This document shows, one piece after another, positions 1-8,628 of a DNA stretch of 50,660 nucleotides. The position numbers and the translations under genes were made by a program. The DNA comes from Xenophilus sp. AP218F (lineage in GTDB: Bacteria; Pseudomonadota; Gammaproteobacteria; Burkholderiales; Chromobacteriaceae). The notes beneath the pieces are model-generated. The model saw only the letters and a program-made list of their open reading frames with translations. It was not told the origin of the DNA and searched no databases. The stretch is taken from contig NJIE01000034.1 in the NCBI GenBank assembly GCA_002213445.1, forward strand, positions 1 to 50,660, in the 5' to 3' direction. The number at the start of each line of letters is the position of its first letter. Position 1 is the first letter of the stretch.

Positions 1-13
1 CGGTTATTCGTTC

Positions 14-24
14 TGTTAAAGAGC
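14..24 (-). promoter_or_regulatory. boxA antitermination element of rRNA leader
   Basis: Read on the minus strand this is GCTCTTTAACA, matching the core of the E. coli rrn boxA (TGCTCTTTAACA). It lies about 50 bases downstream of the minus-strand promoter at 71-99, as expected for a NusB/NusE-dependent antitermination site in an rRNA leader. Confidence 0.8.
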
Positions 25-59
25 GGTGCTGATCGCTTCGTTTCGTTCGCTGCGTCAGC

Positions 60-116
60 TGAGGAGGCGAACTATACGCCCCGACCCCTGACCCGTCAAC
101 ATCTTTTTCGAGAAAA
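60..116 (-). promoter_or_regulatory. rRNA operon promoter firing leftward out of the window
   Basis: On the minus strand there is a -35 TTGACG (plus positions 94-99), a 17-bp spacer and a -10 TATAGT (71-76). A GC-rich discriminator follows. Upstream of the -35 lies an A/T-rich tract (about 100-185) that could act as an UP element. Together with the boxA just downstream this is the pattern of a strong, stringently controlled rrn promoter. The 16S gene itself would lie beyond the left edge, so the assignment rests on these elements. Confidence 0.8.
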
Positions 117-248
117 AGCTCATGTTTTTACAATGCAGAACGCAGATCGTTGATTTGAAAAGCGATATGTTTATTTCATTTTTATAAATCCGGGAACTCC
201 CCTTACCCAGAAAGCCTCTCCGTCAGGTGCGGCACCACCGGATTTCGT

Positions 249-278
249 AAAAAACGCCCCATTTCTGGGACGTTTTTT
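249..278 (-). terminator. Rho-independent terminator downstream of argJ
   Basis: Stem of eight pairs (AAAAAACG/CGTTTTTT), one mismatch, then three G-C pairs around a six-base loop. It is followed on the minus strand by the T run. It lies 45 bases past the argJ stop and also separates argJ transcription from the rrn promoter downstream. Confidence 0.75.
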
Positions 279-323
279 CAATTTCTGCTGTTTTTTCAGT
301 TTTCGCCGCCGCGAGCCCAGGGT

Positions 324-1541
324 TCAACTGCGGTAGTCGGCGTTGATCCTGACGTAGTCGTAGGAGAAATCGCAAGTCCAGACGCTGGCGCAGGCCGCGC
401 CGCGATTCAGTTCCACTCGAACCGTGATTTCGCTCTGGTTCATCACCCGCTGGCCGTCTTCTTCCTTATAGGCGGGGTTGCGGCCGCCATCGCAGGCTAC
501 CAGCACATCATCCAGATACAGCGACAACCGGTCCGTATCCAGATCGGCTACGCCGGCGTAGCCGATGGCGGCCAGCAAACGGCCCAGATTGGGGTCGGAA
601 GCGAAGAAAGCGGTTTTAACCAACGGCGAACGCGCGATGGCGTAAGCCACGTCCTTGCACTCGGCGGTCGAGCGTCCGCCGTTGACGACGACGGCGATGA
701 ACTTGGTGGCGCCCTCGCCGTCGCGCACGATGGCCTGGGCCAGCTCCGTCGCCACCTCGGTCAACGCGCGCTTCAACGGCTGATAGCCGGGATGCTCGCA
801 GGAGTCGATCAGCGGCGCGGCGCTCTTGCCGCTGGAAATCAGGATGAAGCTGTCGTTGGTGGAGGTGTCGCCGTCGACGCTGATGCAGTTGAACGACACG
901 TCGGCCACTTCCCTGACCAGCTGGTTGAGCAACGGGCGGGTGATGGCGGCGTCGGTGGCGATGAAGCCGAGCATGGTGGCCATATTGGGGTGGATCATGC
1001 CCGAGCCCTTGGCGATGCCGGTTACCGTCACGCCGTGCCCTGCTATGGAAAGCGAACGGCTGGCGGCCTTGGGCAGGGTATCGGTGGTCATGATCGCCTC
1101 GGCGGCCTCGGCCCAATCGGCCTGGCGCAGCGTCGGCAACGCAGCGATGATCTTGTCGGCCGGCAGCGGCTCCAGAATCACGCCGGTGGAGAAGGGCAAC
1201 ACCTGCTCCGGCGCAAGCCCGTCAAGACGCGCCGCCGCATCGCACACGCGACGCGCCCGCTCCCGTCCGTCGACGCCGGTGCCGGCGTTGGCGTTGCCGG
1301 TGTTCACCACCAGCGCGCGGATCTGGACGCCGGCGTCCAGATGTTCGCGACACAACTGCACCGGCGCGGCGCAGAAGCGGTTGCGGGTAAACACGCCGGC
1401 CACCGTATTGCCCTTGTCCAGCTTGATCAACAGCACATCCTTGCGACTCGGCGTCTTGATGCCGGCCTCCCCCACCCACAGCGCCACGCCCGCGACCGCG
1501 GGCAGCGCGGACGCCTGCGGCGCCTCCAGATTGACAGCCAT
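324..1541 (-). CDS. argJ: Bifunctional glutamate N-acetyltransferase / amino-acid N-acetyltransferase ArgJ
   Basis: ArgJ moves the acetyl group from N-acetylornithine to glutamate, and can also use acetyl-CoA, in the cyclic cytosolic arginine pathway. The 405-residue length and the opening MAVNLEAP fit the family. The conserved [14 protein letters not shown] segment is visible; family knowledge says its Thr is the autocleavage site and nucleophile that splits the precursor into alpha and beta chains. The start at 1541 was chosen because AGGAG lies seven bases upstream on the minus strand. An in-frame extension to 1622 has no ribosome-binding site and no family resemblance. It is a single-gene unit ending at the terminator 249-278, with no other arginine gene nearby. 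Confidence 0.96.
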   Translation of the reverse strand: MAVNLEAPQASALPAVAGVALWVGEAGIKTPSRKDVLLIKLDKGNTVAGVFTRNRFCAAPVQLCREHLDAGVQIRALVVNTGNANAGTGVDGRERARRVCDAAARLDGLAPEQVLPFSTGVILEPLPADKIIAALPTLRQADWAEAAEAIMTTDTLPKAASRSLSIAGHGVTVTGIAKGSGMIHPNMATMLGFIATDAAITRPLLNQLVREVADVSFNCISVDGDTSTNDSFILISSGKSAAPLIDSCEHPGYQPLKRALTEVATELAQAIVRDGEGATKFIAVVVNGGRSTAECKDVAYAIARSPLVKTAFFASDPNLGRLLAAIGYAGVADLDTDRLSLYLDDVLVACDGGRNPAYKEEDGQRVMNQSEITVRVELNRGAACASVWTCDFSYDYVRINADYRS

Positions 1542-1758
1542 CTCTCTTCTCCTGATTTTCAGCCAGCTTATGCGGTTCGATTGTAAAGGATTTGCCCCGC
1601 CGCGGCTGGCCAAAGCCCTCAAGCCTCAATATAATTAAATGGCATAAAAAAGCGGCCAATAATTATTGCGAATGACTGATTGAAAATCCCACCCGTCGCC
1701 CAAGGCGGCGTTAGCTGCCCGCTCTGCGGGCTTTCGCAACCCGACCAGGAGGTGGAAG

Positions 1759-2565
1759 ATGAAACCGATACCCATGCTGGCAAACCTGATCCTAGCCAGC
1801 GCCTGTCACGCCGCGTTGGCGGCCCACCCCATGCCGACTCCCAATCCGGCCACCATCCCCGCCGGACCGATGGGCGAAGCCATCCGCCTTGGCGAGGCCA
1901 TCGTCACCCAGACGCCGCAGGCGGCCAGAGCCTATTCCGGCAACGGCCTCAATTGCACCAGCTGCCATCTTGACGGCGGCAAGCGCGCTTTCGCCGCGCC
2001 GTGGGTGGGCATCTGGGGCGTGTTTCCGGAATACCGGCCGCGCAACGCCCAGGTGAACGCGCTGCAGGACAGAATCAACGATTGCTTCCAGCGCTCGATC
2101 AACGGCAAGCCCCTGCCGGTGGACAGCAAGGAAATGCAAGGCGTGCTGGCTTATATGTGGTGGCTGTCCAGGGACGTGCCCACCGGACAGAACGTGGAGG
2201 GCCGCGGCTTCGCCCGCTTGAAGAAACCGCAAGCCGTGGACGCGGCGCGCGGCAAGACGCTGTACGCCGCCAAGTGCGCCGCTTGTCACCTGCCCAATGG
2301 CGAGGGCATGAGCGGCCCGGACGGCAAGACCATTTTTCCGGCGCTATGGGGGCCGAAATCCTTCAATATCGGGGCCGGCATGGCGCGGCTGAATACCGCC
2401 GCGGCCTTCATCAAGGCCAATATGCCGCAAGGCCAGGAAAATACCCTGAGCGATCAGGAGGCCTACGATATCGCCGCCTACTTCATCAACCAGCCCAGAC
2501 CGGACTTCGCGGCCAAGCATCTGGACTGGCCCAAGGGCGGCAAACCGGAGGACGCGCGTTACTAG
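1759..2565 (+). CDS. Dihaem c-type cytochrome, TsdA (thiosulfate dehydrogenase)-like
   Basis: The 268-residue protein has a Sec signal (about 1-21, hydrophobic, ending ALAA) and two CxxCH haem sites, CTSCH and CAACH. It is therefore probably periplasmic with two covalent haems. Around the first haem it carries segments typical of the TsdA family: PWVGIWGVFPEY, RINDCFQRSINGK and EMQGVLAYMWWLS. In characterised TsdA a Cys ligates the active-site haem; the Cys in RINDCF is the likely counterpart here. Such enzymes oxidise thiosulfate to tetrathionate or reduce tetrathionate; the preferred direction cannot be read from sequence. AGGAGG lies five bases before the ATG. The leader contains a GC hairpin (1717-1731). 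The gene stands alone and ends 11 bp from the converging recQ stop. Confidence 0.85.
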   Translation: MKPIPMLANLILASACHAALAAHPMPTPNPATIPAGPMGEAIRLGEAIVTQTPQAARAYSGNGLNCTSCHLDGGKRAFAAPWVGIWGVFPEYRPRNAQVNALQDRINDCFQRSINGKPLPVDSKEMQGVLAYMWWLSRDVPTGQNVEGRGFARLKKPQAVDAARGKTLYAAKCAACHLPNGEGMSGPDGKTIFPALWGPKSFNIGAGMARLNTAAAFIKANMPQGQENTLSDQEAYDIAAYFINQPRPDFAAKHLDWPKGGKPEDARY

Positions 2566-2576
2566 GAACGGCTGCG

Positions 2577-4376
2577 CTAGTCGTCTTGCGCCCGGCGCAG
2601 GCAGCCTAGCAGCGCGTCGCCGTAACGGGCGAGCTTGAGTTCGCCCAGGCCGTAGATCTGTCGCAAGCCGGACAAGCTGTCCGGCTTTTTTTCGACCAGA
2701 TCGCGCAAGGTGCGGTCGGAAAACACCGCGTAAGCCGGCACATTGTGCTCGTCGGCCACCTGCCGGCGCCAGCCGCGCAGCGCCTGCCACAGCCGCTCTT
2801 CGCGCTCGGTGCGCAGCCAGCGATCGTTGGCGCCGCTGCTGCGGCTCTTCTTGTCGTCGGCCAGCGGCCGCAGCTGGATGCTCTCCTGCCCCTTGAGCAA
2901 GGGGCGGCAGGCGTCGGTCAACACCAGCGACTGGCCGCGGGCGATGTCCACCTGCAGGATCTTGCGCGCCACCAGCTGGCGCACGATGGAGCGCCAGGCG
3001 CGCTGGTTCAGCTCCTTGCCGATGCCGAAGGTGGACAGCTGCTCGTGCCGCCAGCTGCTGATGTTCTGGTTTTGCCGGCCCAGCAGCACGTCGATGACGT
3101 GGCCGGTGGGAAAGCGCTGCTCCACTCTGTAGATGCAGGACAGCAGCTTTTGCACGGCGACGGTGGCGTCGTAGGTGACGGGCGGATGCAGACAGTTGTC
3201 GCAATGGCCGCAAGGCGCGCTGCTTTCGCCAAAGTGCGCCAGGATGTGCTGGCGGCGGCAGCTGGCCGTTTCGCAAAAGGCCAGCATCGCGTCCAGTTTG
3301 GAGAGCTCCACCTGTTTTTGCAGCGCGGCCATCTCGCCGCCCTCTATCATCTGCCGCAGCTGCACCATGTCGTTGAGCCCGTAGCACAGCCAGCTGGTGG
3401 CCGGCAGGCCGTCGCGGCCGGCGCGGCCGGACTCCTGATAGAAGTTTTCCGGGCTCTTGGGCATGTCGATATGGGCGACGAAGCGCACGTCCGGCTTGTC
3501 GATGCCCATGCCGAAGGCGACGGTGGCCACCATCACGATGCCTTCTTCGCGCAGGAAAGCGCGCTGGTTGGACTCGCGCTCGGCATGGCCCATCCCGGCA
3601 TGGTAGGCCAGCGCGGGGATGCCGTTGTCGCGCAGCCACTGGGCGGTGTCTTCCACCCGCTTGCGCGACAGGCAGTAAACAATGCCCGACGCGCCGGCGT
3701 GCTCGTGGCGAATGAAGTCCAGCAGCTGCTTCTTGGCGTTGTGCTTCTCCACCACCTGATAGAACAGATTGGGGCGATCGAAGCTGGACAGGAACACCCG
3801 CGCCCCGGAAAGCTTCAGATAATGCAGGATATCGAGCCGGGTCTGCTCGTCGGCGGTGGCGGTGAGCGCGATGCGCGGCACCTGCGGGAAGCGCTCGGCC
3901 AGAATGCCCAGTTGCTGGTACTCGGGACGGAAATCATGCCCCCAGTGGCTGACGCAGTGCGCCTCGTCGATGGCGAACAAGCTGATGTCCAGCTGGGTCA
4001 TAAACTCCAGGAAGCGCGGCGTCAGCAAACGCTCCGGCGCCACGTACAGCAGGTCCAGCGTGCCGGCGCGGGCCTGGCGGGCGATGTCGCGCGCCTCGTC
4101 CGGCGGCGTGGCCGAATTGAGGCAGGCCGCCGCCACGCCCAGCTCCTGCAAGGTGGCCACCTGATCCTGCATCAGCGCGATCAGCGGGGACACCACGATG
4201 GCGACGCCGGGACGCATCAGCGCCGGAATCTGGAAGCACAGGCTCTTGCCGCCGCCGGTGGGCATCAACACCAGCGCGTGGCCGCCGTAGGCGACGTGCT
4301 CGACAATCTCCAGCTGCTGACCGCGAAACGCGGGGTAGCCGAAGATATTGTTGAGAGTGGTGAGTGCGTCCTGCAT
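2577..4376 (-). CDS. recQ: ATP-dependent DNA helicase RecQ
   Basis: RecQ is a 3'-5' superfamily 2 helicase of recombination and replication-fork repair. The 599-residue chain shows the complete bacterial layout. Walker A PTGGGKS is at about 39-45, DEAH at about 137-140, and the RecQ-specific WGHDFRPEY follows it. Motif VI is ESGRAGRDG. The zinc-binding cysteines sit in CETASC...CGHCDNC. A winged-helix region follows, and an HRDC domain fills about the last 80 residues. The ATG at 4376 starts directly before the conserved domain. It is convergent with the cytochrome gene and appears monocistronic. Confidence 0.97.
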   Translation of the reverse strand: MQDALTTLNNIFGYPAFRGQQLEIVEHVAYGGHALVLMPTGGGKSLCFQIPALMRPGVAIVVSPLIALMQDQVATLQELGVAAACLNSATPPDEARDIARQARAGTLDLLYVAPERLLTPRFLEFMTQLDISLFAIDEAHCVSHWGHDFRPEYQQLGILAERFPQVPRIALTATADEQTRLDILHYLKLSGARVFLSSFDRPNLFYQVVEKHNAKKQLLDFIRHEHAGASGIVYCLSRKRVEDTAQWLRDNGIPALAYHAGMGHAERESNQRAFLREEGIVMVATVAFGMGIDKPDVRFVAHIDMPKSPENFYQESGRAGRDGLPATSWLCYGLNDMVQLRQMIEGGEMAALQKQVELSKLDAMLAFCETASCRRQHILAHFGESSAPCGHCDNCLHPPVTYDATVAVQKLLSCIYRVEQRFPTGHVIDVLLGRQNQNISSWRHEQLSTFGIGKELNQRAWRSIVRQLVARKILQVDIARGQSLVLTDACRPLLKGQESIQLRPLADDKKSRSSGANDRWLRTEREERLWQALRGWRRQVADEHNVPAYAVFSDRTLRDLVEKKPDSLSGLRQIYGLGELKLARYGDALLGCLRRAQDD

Positions 4377-4461
4377 GCTGGGCCGATCCGGGAAAGGCGC
4401 CTATTGTACGGGATGCCCGCCGGCGCGTCGCCCTTTGCCGGCGGATGCCGCGGGCGGCGGC

Positions 4462-4490
4462 AAAAAAAGAGGCCGCCTGGTTGGGCGGCC
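4462..4490 (-). terminator. Minus-strand Rho-independent terminator with no obvious parent gene
   Basis: GGCCGCC/GGCGGCC, seven pairs with a six-base loop, is followed on the minus strand by TCTTTTTTT. It lies upstream of recQ and downstream (minus sense) of a non-coding stretch of about 200 bases, since the gene at 4709 reads the other way. It would end a short leftward transcript before recQ. Confidence 0.65.
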
Positions 4491-4573
4491 CGCAAGTTTG
4501 GATGGAGACAATGTGAAACGAAGAGGAAAAATGCTCTCGCACCATGACAGACCGGACTGCCGGCCATAAAGTT

Positions 4574-4593
4574 CCAGCCCGGCTGGCCTTTTT
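4574..4593 (+). terminator. Possible plus-strand terminator in the recQ-lipoprotein gap
   Basis: CCAGC/GGCTGG-type stem of five pairs with a three-base loop, followed by CC and five T. It is short and weak, but it lies in a gap that already holds an opposite-strand terminator. No coding region in 4377-4708 looks real. No other signal was seen in that gap. Confidence 0.35.
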
Positions 4594-4708
4594 GGGAAAA
4601 TGCACAGAAAATCCGGTTGCAACTGGCATTTCGCGCAGCGCCGCCAGCAACGGGATTTCCCCGCCGCGCGCCGCCATGCGACACTGCCCCGATTCTGTGG
4701 AGGTTTAC

Positions 4709-5188
4709 ATGCGTAATCGTTTTGCCGCCCTGGCGGCCGTTCTCATTCTGGCTGGCTGCGCCAGCGCGCCGCAATCCACCCGTCCCGCCGCCGGCAGCGC
4801 CGCATCCACGGCCGCCGCCAGCCAGGCCAACGCCGACTGGCAAAATCTGGGCGTTTCGCCCAACGGCAACATCCTCAACGAGCTGGACCGGCTGTCGATC
4901 AAACGGCAGGGTTCGCTGGTCACCTTCCGCGACCGCAAAACCATCTTCAATCTGAAAAAAGAAAATTTCCTGTCCACCCCGCGGCACAAGACCTCGCTCA
5001 ACAGCTGGCAGATCGACTGCGCGGCGCACACTTTCCGTCTGCTGGACATGCAGCTGTTCGATGAAAACGGCCGCCAGATCGCCAGCTTTTCCTATAATGA
5101 CAGCCAGATAAAAGCCATGCCGGTGGTGCAGAATTCCGCCAGCTATCAACAAATGCTGCAGGTTTGCAAGGGGGAACCGGGGTTCTGA
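4709..5188 (+). CDS. Small lipoprotein with an adhesin-E-like domain
   Basis: The 159-residue protein has a lipoprotein signal ending in ILAGC, so the mature protein is probably lipid-anchored. An Ala/Ser-rich linker follows. The globular part contains WQIDCAAHTFRL, and it ends in a region with a second Cys. This resembles the surface-adhesin-E-type family of small cell-envelope proteins; the resemblance is by eye and no function is assigned. The start at 4709 was chosen for the signal peptide and TGGAGG six bases upstream. The longer in-frame reading from 4544 lacks both. It lies 58 bp before the parA-like gene in the same direction. Confidence 0.75.
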   Translation: MRNRFAALAAVLILAGCASAPQSTRPAAGSAASTAAASQANADWQNLGVSPNGNILNELDRLSIKRQGSLVTFRDRKTIFNLKKENFLSTPRHKTSLNSWQIDCAAHTFRLLDMQLFDENGRQIASFSYNDSQIKAMPVVQNSASYQQMLQVCKGEPGF

Positions 5189-5246
5189 TCTCCGGCCGAA
5201 CATCGTCAGCTGCCGCGCGGCGCGCGGCCAGCACAAGGGCTTCGCC

Positions 5247-6020
5247 ATGACAATCCGACGTGTGGTATTCAATCAAAAGGGCGGCGTGGGCAAGTCCACC
5301 ATCGCCGTCAACCTGGCAGCCGTGGCCGCCAAGCGCGGCCGGCGCGTGCTCCTGATCGACCTCGACCCGCAAGGCAACGCCAGCCACTACCTGCAAGGCG
5401 AAGACGCGGCGGCCGGCCCGACCGTCGCCGACCTGTTCCAGCAGATGCTCAACATCTCGCTGTTCGCCAAGGAGCCGCAGGACTTCGTGCGCGATACCCG
5501 CATCGAAGGCCTGTCGCTGCTGGCCTCCCATCCGGAGTTGTCGGAACTGATGGTCAAGCTGGAAGCGCGCTACAAGATGTTCAAGCTGAAAGAGGCTCTC
5601 GACGCGCTGGATGGCCGCTTCGACGAAATCTGGATCGATACGCCGCCGGCGCTCAACTTCTACACCCGCTCGGCGCTGATCGCCGCCGACCGCTGCCTGA
5701 TTCCCTTCGATTGCGATGCTTTTTCCCGCCACGCGCTGTACAACCTGAAAACCAGCGCCGACGAGATTCGCGCCGATCACAACCCCGCGCTGTACATAGA
5801 AGGCATCGTCGTCAACCAGTTCCAGCCGCGCGCCAGCCTGCCGGCGCGGATGGTGGAGGAACTCAAGTCCGAAGGGCTGCCGGTGCTGGCCTCGCCGCTG
5901 TCGGCCTCGGTCAAGATCCGCGAATCGCACGAGGCGGCCTGCCCGATGGTGTATTTCGACCCGCGCCACAAGCTGTCGCGCGAATTCGAAGCCCTCTACC
6001 AAGAGCTGGCCGGAAACTGA
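5247..6020 (+). CDS. ParA/Soj-family ATPase
   Basis: The protein of 257 residues opens with the deviant Walker A KGGVGKST, then LLIDLDPQGN, and a Walker B-like EIWIDTPPAL. This is the ParA/MinD-type ATPase fold that dimerises on ATP and positions cargo on the nucleoid or at the pole. There is no ParB partner, and no parS-like repeat was noticed, so it is not the chromosome-partition ParA by context. It lies 10 bp upstream of a sensor kinase gene and two genes from a response regulator. A role in positioning or regulating that signalling system is an inference from this operon. Confidence 0.85.
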   Translation: MTIRRVVFNQKGGVGKSTIAVNLAAVAAKRGRRVLLIDLDPQGNASHYLQGEDAAAGPTVADLFQQMLNISLFAKEPQDFVRDTRIEGLSLLASHPELSELMVKLEARYKMFKLKEALDALDGRFDEIWIDTPPALNFYTRSALIAADRCLIPFDCDAFSRHALYNLKTSADEIRADHNPALYIEGIVVNQFQPRASLPARMVEELKSEGLPVLASPLSASVKIRESHEAACPMVYFDPRHKLSREFEALYQELAGN

Positions 6021-6030
6021 CGAGCGCCCC

Positions 6031-8628
6031 ATGTCGAGGCTGAGCCGCGCCACCTCGCTGCTGCTGAGCGTGCTATTGGGCATCGCGCTGCTGTTCGCCG
6101 AATACTGGCAGCTGCACGCCCACGACCAGAAGCAACAGCACGCCCGGCTGCAGCAATGGAGCGTGCAAGGCGCAAGCCTGGTGCTCTCCCGCTTGCAATC
6201 GGCGCTGGACGAATCGACGCTACTGGCCGAACAACTGTCCGCGCTGCCGGACAGCGGCCCCTTTCCCAGCCTGCCGCCGTCGCTGCGCGGCGTGGCGCGC
6301 GATGACGGCCTGATCGCCGGCGTGGGCGTGTTGCAACGCGTCGACGCCTCGCGCCGCGCCGCTTTCGAAAACCACATCACTACCCCCATCCACGCCTTGC
6401 AAGGCTCCCGGCTGACCAACAGCCCGCCCTTGCCGCTGTATTACCCCGTCGCCAGCTATCTGCCCAACGACGGCAATGCCCTGCCCCTGGGCCTGGACAT
6501 GGGCGGCATCGGCGACGCCAAGCCCCGCATCGAACAGGCCTTGCGCGGCGACGCCGCGGTATTGATGGTGAATCAGCCCTACCGCCATGGGCCGATACGG
6601 CTGGACATCGTCACCCGCCTCAATCGCGGCGACGCCTTGCTGCTCGTCAATCTGCGCCCGGAAAAACTGCTGCAGCCGGCGGGCAGCCTGCCGGACGGCA
6701 ATCCGCTGCGGCACATGCGCCTGCTGGTATGGAGCAAGGAACAAATGGACGCGCCGCTGCTGGATTCGCAGCCGGGACAGGCGCTGCCGTCGGAACCGCC
6801 GCTGTTCACCAGCAGCCAGCGCATAGGCGAAAGCGCCCTGCTGTTCGGCTCCTATCCGCTGCAAGAGCCGCCGCTGCTCAGCCTCACCTCGATACGCGCG
6901 CTGGCGCTGTCCACCATCCTGCTGCTGCTGTTGCTGGGCATACACCTGCGCCAGCAGCGCATCAATCTGCGTTTGCGCAACCGGCTGCAACAGCAACACC
7001 AGCAATTGGAACAAAACAACCAGACGCTGCGCGGCCAGGTGCGGGAGCGGGAGCAATCCGAGCAGGCGCTGGCGCAAAGCGAAGCGCGGCAACGCGCCAT
7101 CCTGCACGCCAGCTCCGACGCCATCATCCTGATCCGCCAGGACGGACGCATCGCGCAAGCCAACCCGGCGGCGGCTCGACTGGTGGGCCAGCCGGCCGCG
7201 TCGCTGGACAATCTGCCGGTGGGCGCGCTGCTGGCCGAGCTGTACAGCGCCGACCCGCGCTATGATTTCGAACAGCACGCCAAAGCGCGCGCCGGCCAGC
7301 CGTTCGAGGCGCAATTGCTGCGCAGCGACGACCAGCGGCTGCCGGTGGAGCTGTCGCTCAGCGAAGTCACCTTGCCGGACGACAAACTGTACGTGATGGT
7401 GTGCCGCGACATCAGCCTGCGCAAGGAGCAGGAAGAAGCGCTGATCCAGCTGAAGAACAGCCTGGCCGAGCAGGTGGAAGTGCAAAGCCGGCAAATGGCC
7501 GCGCTGCTGGACGCCAGCCCGCTGGCGATGGCCTATATCGTCGATCGCAAGCTGCGCCAGGTGAACAAGGCCTTTCTGGAGCTGTTCTCGAAAACGGAAG
7601 AGCAGGCCATAGGCGAGTGCACGATAGGCTACTTCGAAAGCCCGGAAAGCTGGGAGCGCACCGGCAAGGCCCTGTACAGCCTGCTCAACGACGGCAAGGT
7701 GGTGCAAACCGAGGTGAAACTGCGCACCGGCGGCGGCCAGCTGTTCTGGTGCCGGCTGCACGGCAAGGCGGTCAACCCCTCGGTGCCCAAGCTTGGCACC
7801 ATCTGGGTCTACCAGGACACCTCGGCCCAGCGCGCGCTGGAAGAAACGCTGCGCCAGGCCAAGATACTGGCCGAAGAAACCAGCCACGCCAAAACCGAAT
7901 TTCTGGCCAATATGTCGCACGAGCTGCGCACGCCGCTGCACGCCATCCTCGGCTTCGCCGAAATGGGCCAACTGCGCTCGCGCAACCTCGGCGACGACAA
8001 GCTGGAACAATACTTCACCCGCATCAACAACAGCGGCAGCCGGCTGCTGACCCTGCTCAACGACTTGCTGGACATGGCCAAGATGGAAGTGGGCCGCATG
8101 GAGTACAACATCGGCCGCGGCAGCCTCACCCAATGCCTGCGCGAGGCTTGCGACGAGATGACTCCGCTGGCGGCGCGGAACCAGATCAGGATCTATCTGC
8201 ACAGCACGCCGGAACAGCTCACCGCCGATATCGATGCCTTCCGCCTCGGCCAGGTGATCCGCAATCTGCTCTCCAACGCCATCAAGTTCAGCCCGCCCGG
8301 CGCGGACATCCGAGTGGTGGCCAGCCTGATCGCGCAACCGGAAGGCGACCAGATCGCGGTCAGCGTCGAAGACTCCGGTCCCGGCATCCCGGAAAAAGAG
8401 CTGGAAGCGATTTTCGACAAATTCATCCAGAGCAGCAGCACCAAGACCGGCGCCGGCGGCACCGGCCTTGGCCTTGCCATCTGCCGCGAGATCGTCCTCG
8501 CGCACCACGGCCGCATCGCGGCGGCCAACCTCCCGGACGGCGGAGCCGCATTCACGTTCACCATCCCGCAGCGCCATGGGCGGGGCGCAGAAGGAGCTTC
8601 CGATGCCTCACAAACTATTGCTCGTTGA
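6031..8628 (+). CDS. Membrane sensor histidine kinase, periplasmic sensor + two PAS + HisKA + HATPase
   Basis: The 865-residue kinase has a transmembrane helix at about 8-27, a periplasmic region of about 260 residues that resembles CHASE-type sensors, and a second helix near 290-306. A coiled coil follows. Two PAS-like domains occupy about 345-470 and 485-610. The HisKA site is NMSHELRTPLH with His630. The ATPase domain has N box NLLSNAIKF, G1 DSGPGIP (about 781) and GGTGLGLAI. There is no fused receiver. Its stop lies 26 bp inside the next gene, a receiver protein that is the likely phosphorylation target. The ligand is unknown. Confidence 0.9.
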   Translation: MSRLSRATSLLLSVLLGIALLFAEYWQLHAHDQKQQHARLQQWSVQGASLVLSRLQSALDESTLLAEQLSALPDSGPFPSLPPSLRGVARDDGLIAGVGVLQRVDASRRAAFENHITTPIHALQGSRLTNSPPLPLYYPVASYLPNDGNALPLGLDMGGIGDAKPRIEQALRGDAAVLMVNQPYRHGPIRLDIVTRLNRGDALLLVNLRPEKLLQPAGSLPDGNPLRHMRLLVWSKEQMDAPLLDSQPGQALPSEPPLFTSSQRIGESALLFGSYPLQEPPLLSLTSIRALALSTILLLLLLGIHLRQQRINLRLRNRLQQQHQQLEQNNQTLRGQVREREQSEQALAQSEARQRAILHASSDAIILIRQDGRIAQANPAAARLVGQPAASLDNLPVGALLAELYSADPRYDFEQHAKARAGQPFEAQLLRSDDQRLPVELSLSEVTLPDDKLYVMVCRDISLRKEQEEALIQLKNSLAEQVEVQSRQMAALLDASPLAMAYIVDRKLRQVNKAFLELFSKTEEQAIGECTIGYFESPESWERTGKALYSLLNDGKVVQTEVKLRTGGGQLFWCRLHGKAVNPSVPKLGTIWVYQDTSAQRALEETLRQAKILAEETSHAKTEFLANMSHELRTPLHAILGFAEMGQLRSRNLGDDKLEQYFTRINNSGSRLLTLLNDLLDMAKMEVGRMEYNIGRGSLTQCLREACDEMTPLAARNQIRIYLHSTPEQLTADIDAFRLGQVIRNLLSNAIKFSPPGADIRVVASLIAQPEGDQIAVSVEDSGPGIPEKELEAIFDKFIQSSSTKTGAGGTGLGLAICREIVLAHHGRIAAANLPDGGAAFTFTIPQRHGRGAEGASDASQTIAR

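Noticed and set aside
1717-1758. Known riboswitch before the cytochrome gene
   Set aside because: The hairpin and TTTCGCAACCCGA do not fit the cyclic-di-GMP, cobalamin or other consensus cores I could recall. Kept only as a shared leader motif.
5247-6020. Chromosomal parA and origin region
   Set aside because: No parB, gid, dnaA or parS-like sequences nearby; it lies with signalling genes instead.
6220-8577. 785-codon minus-strand open frame
   Set aside because: Antisense of the sensor kinase gene; Gln/Arg/His-rich with no domain.
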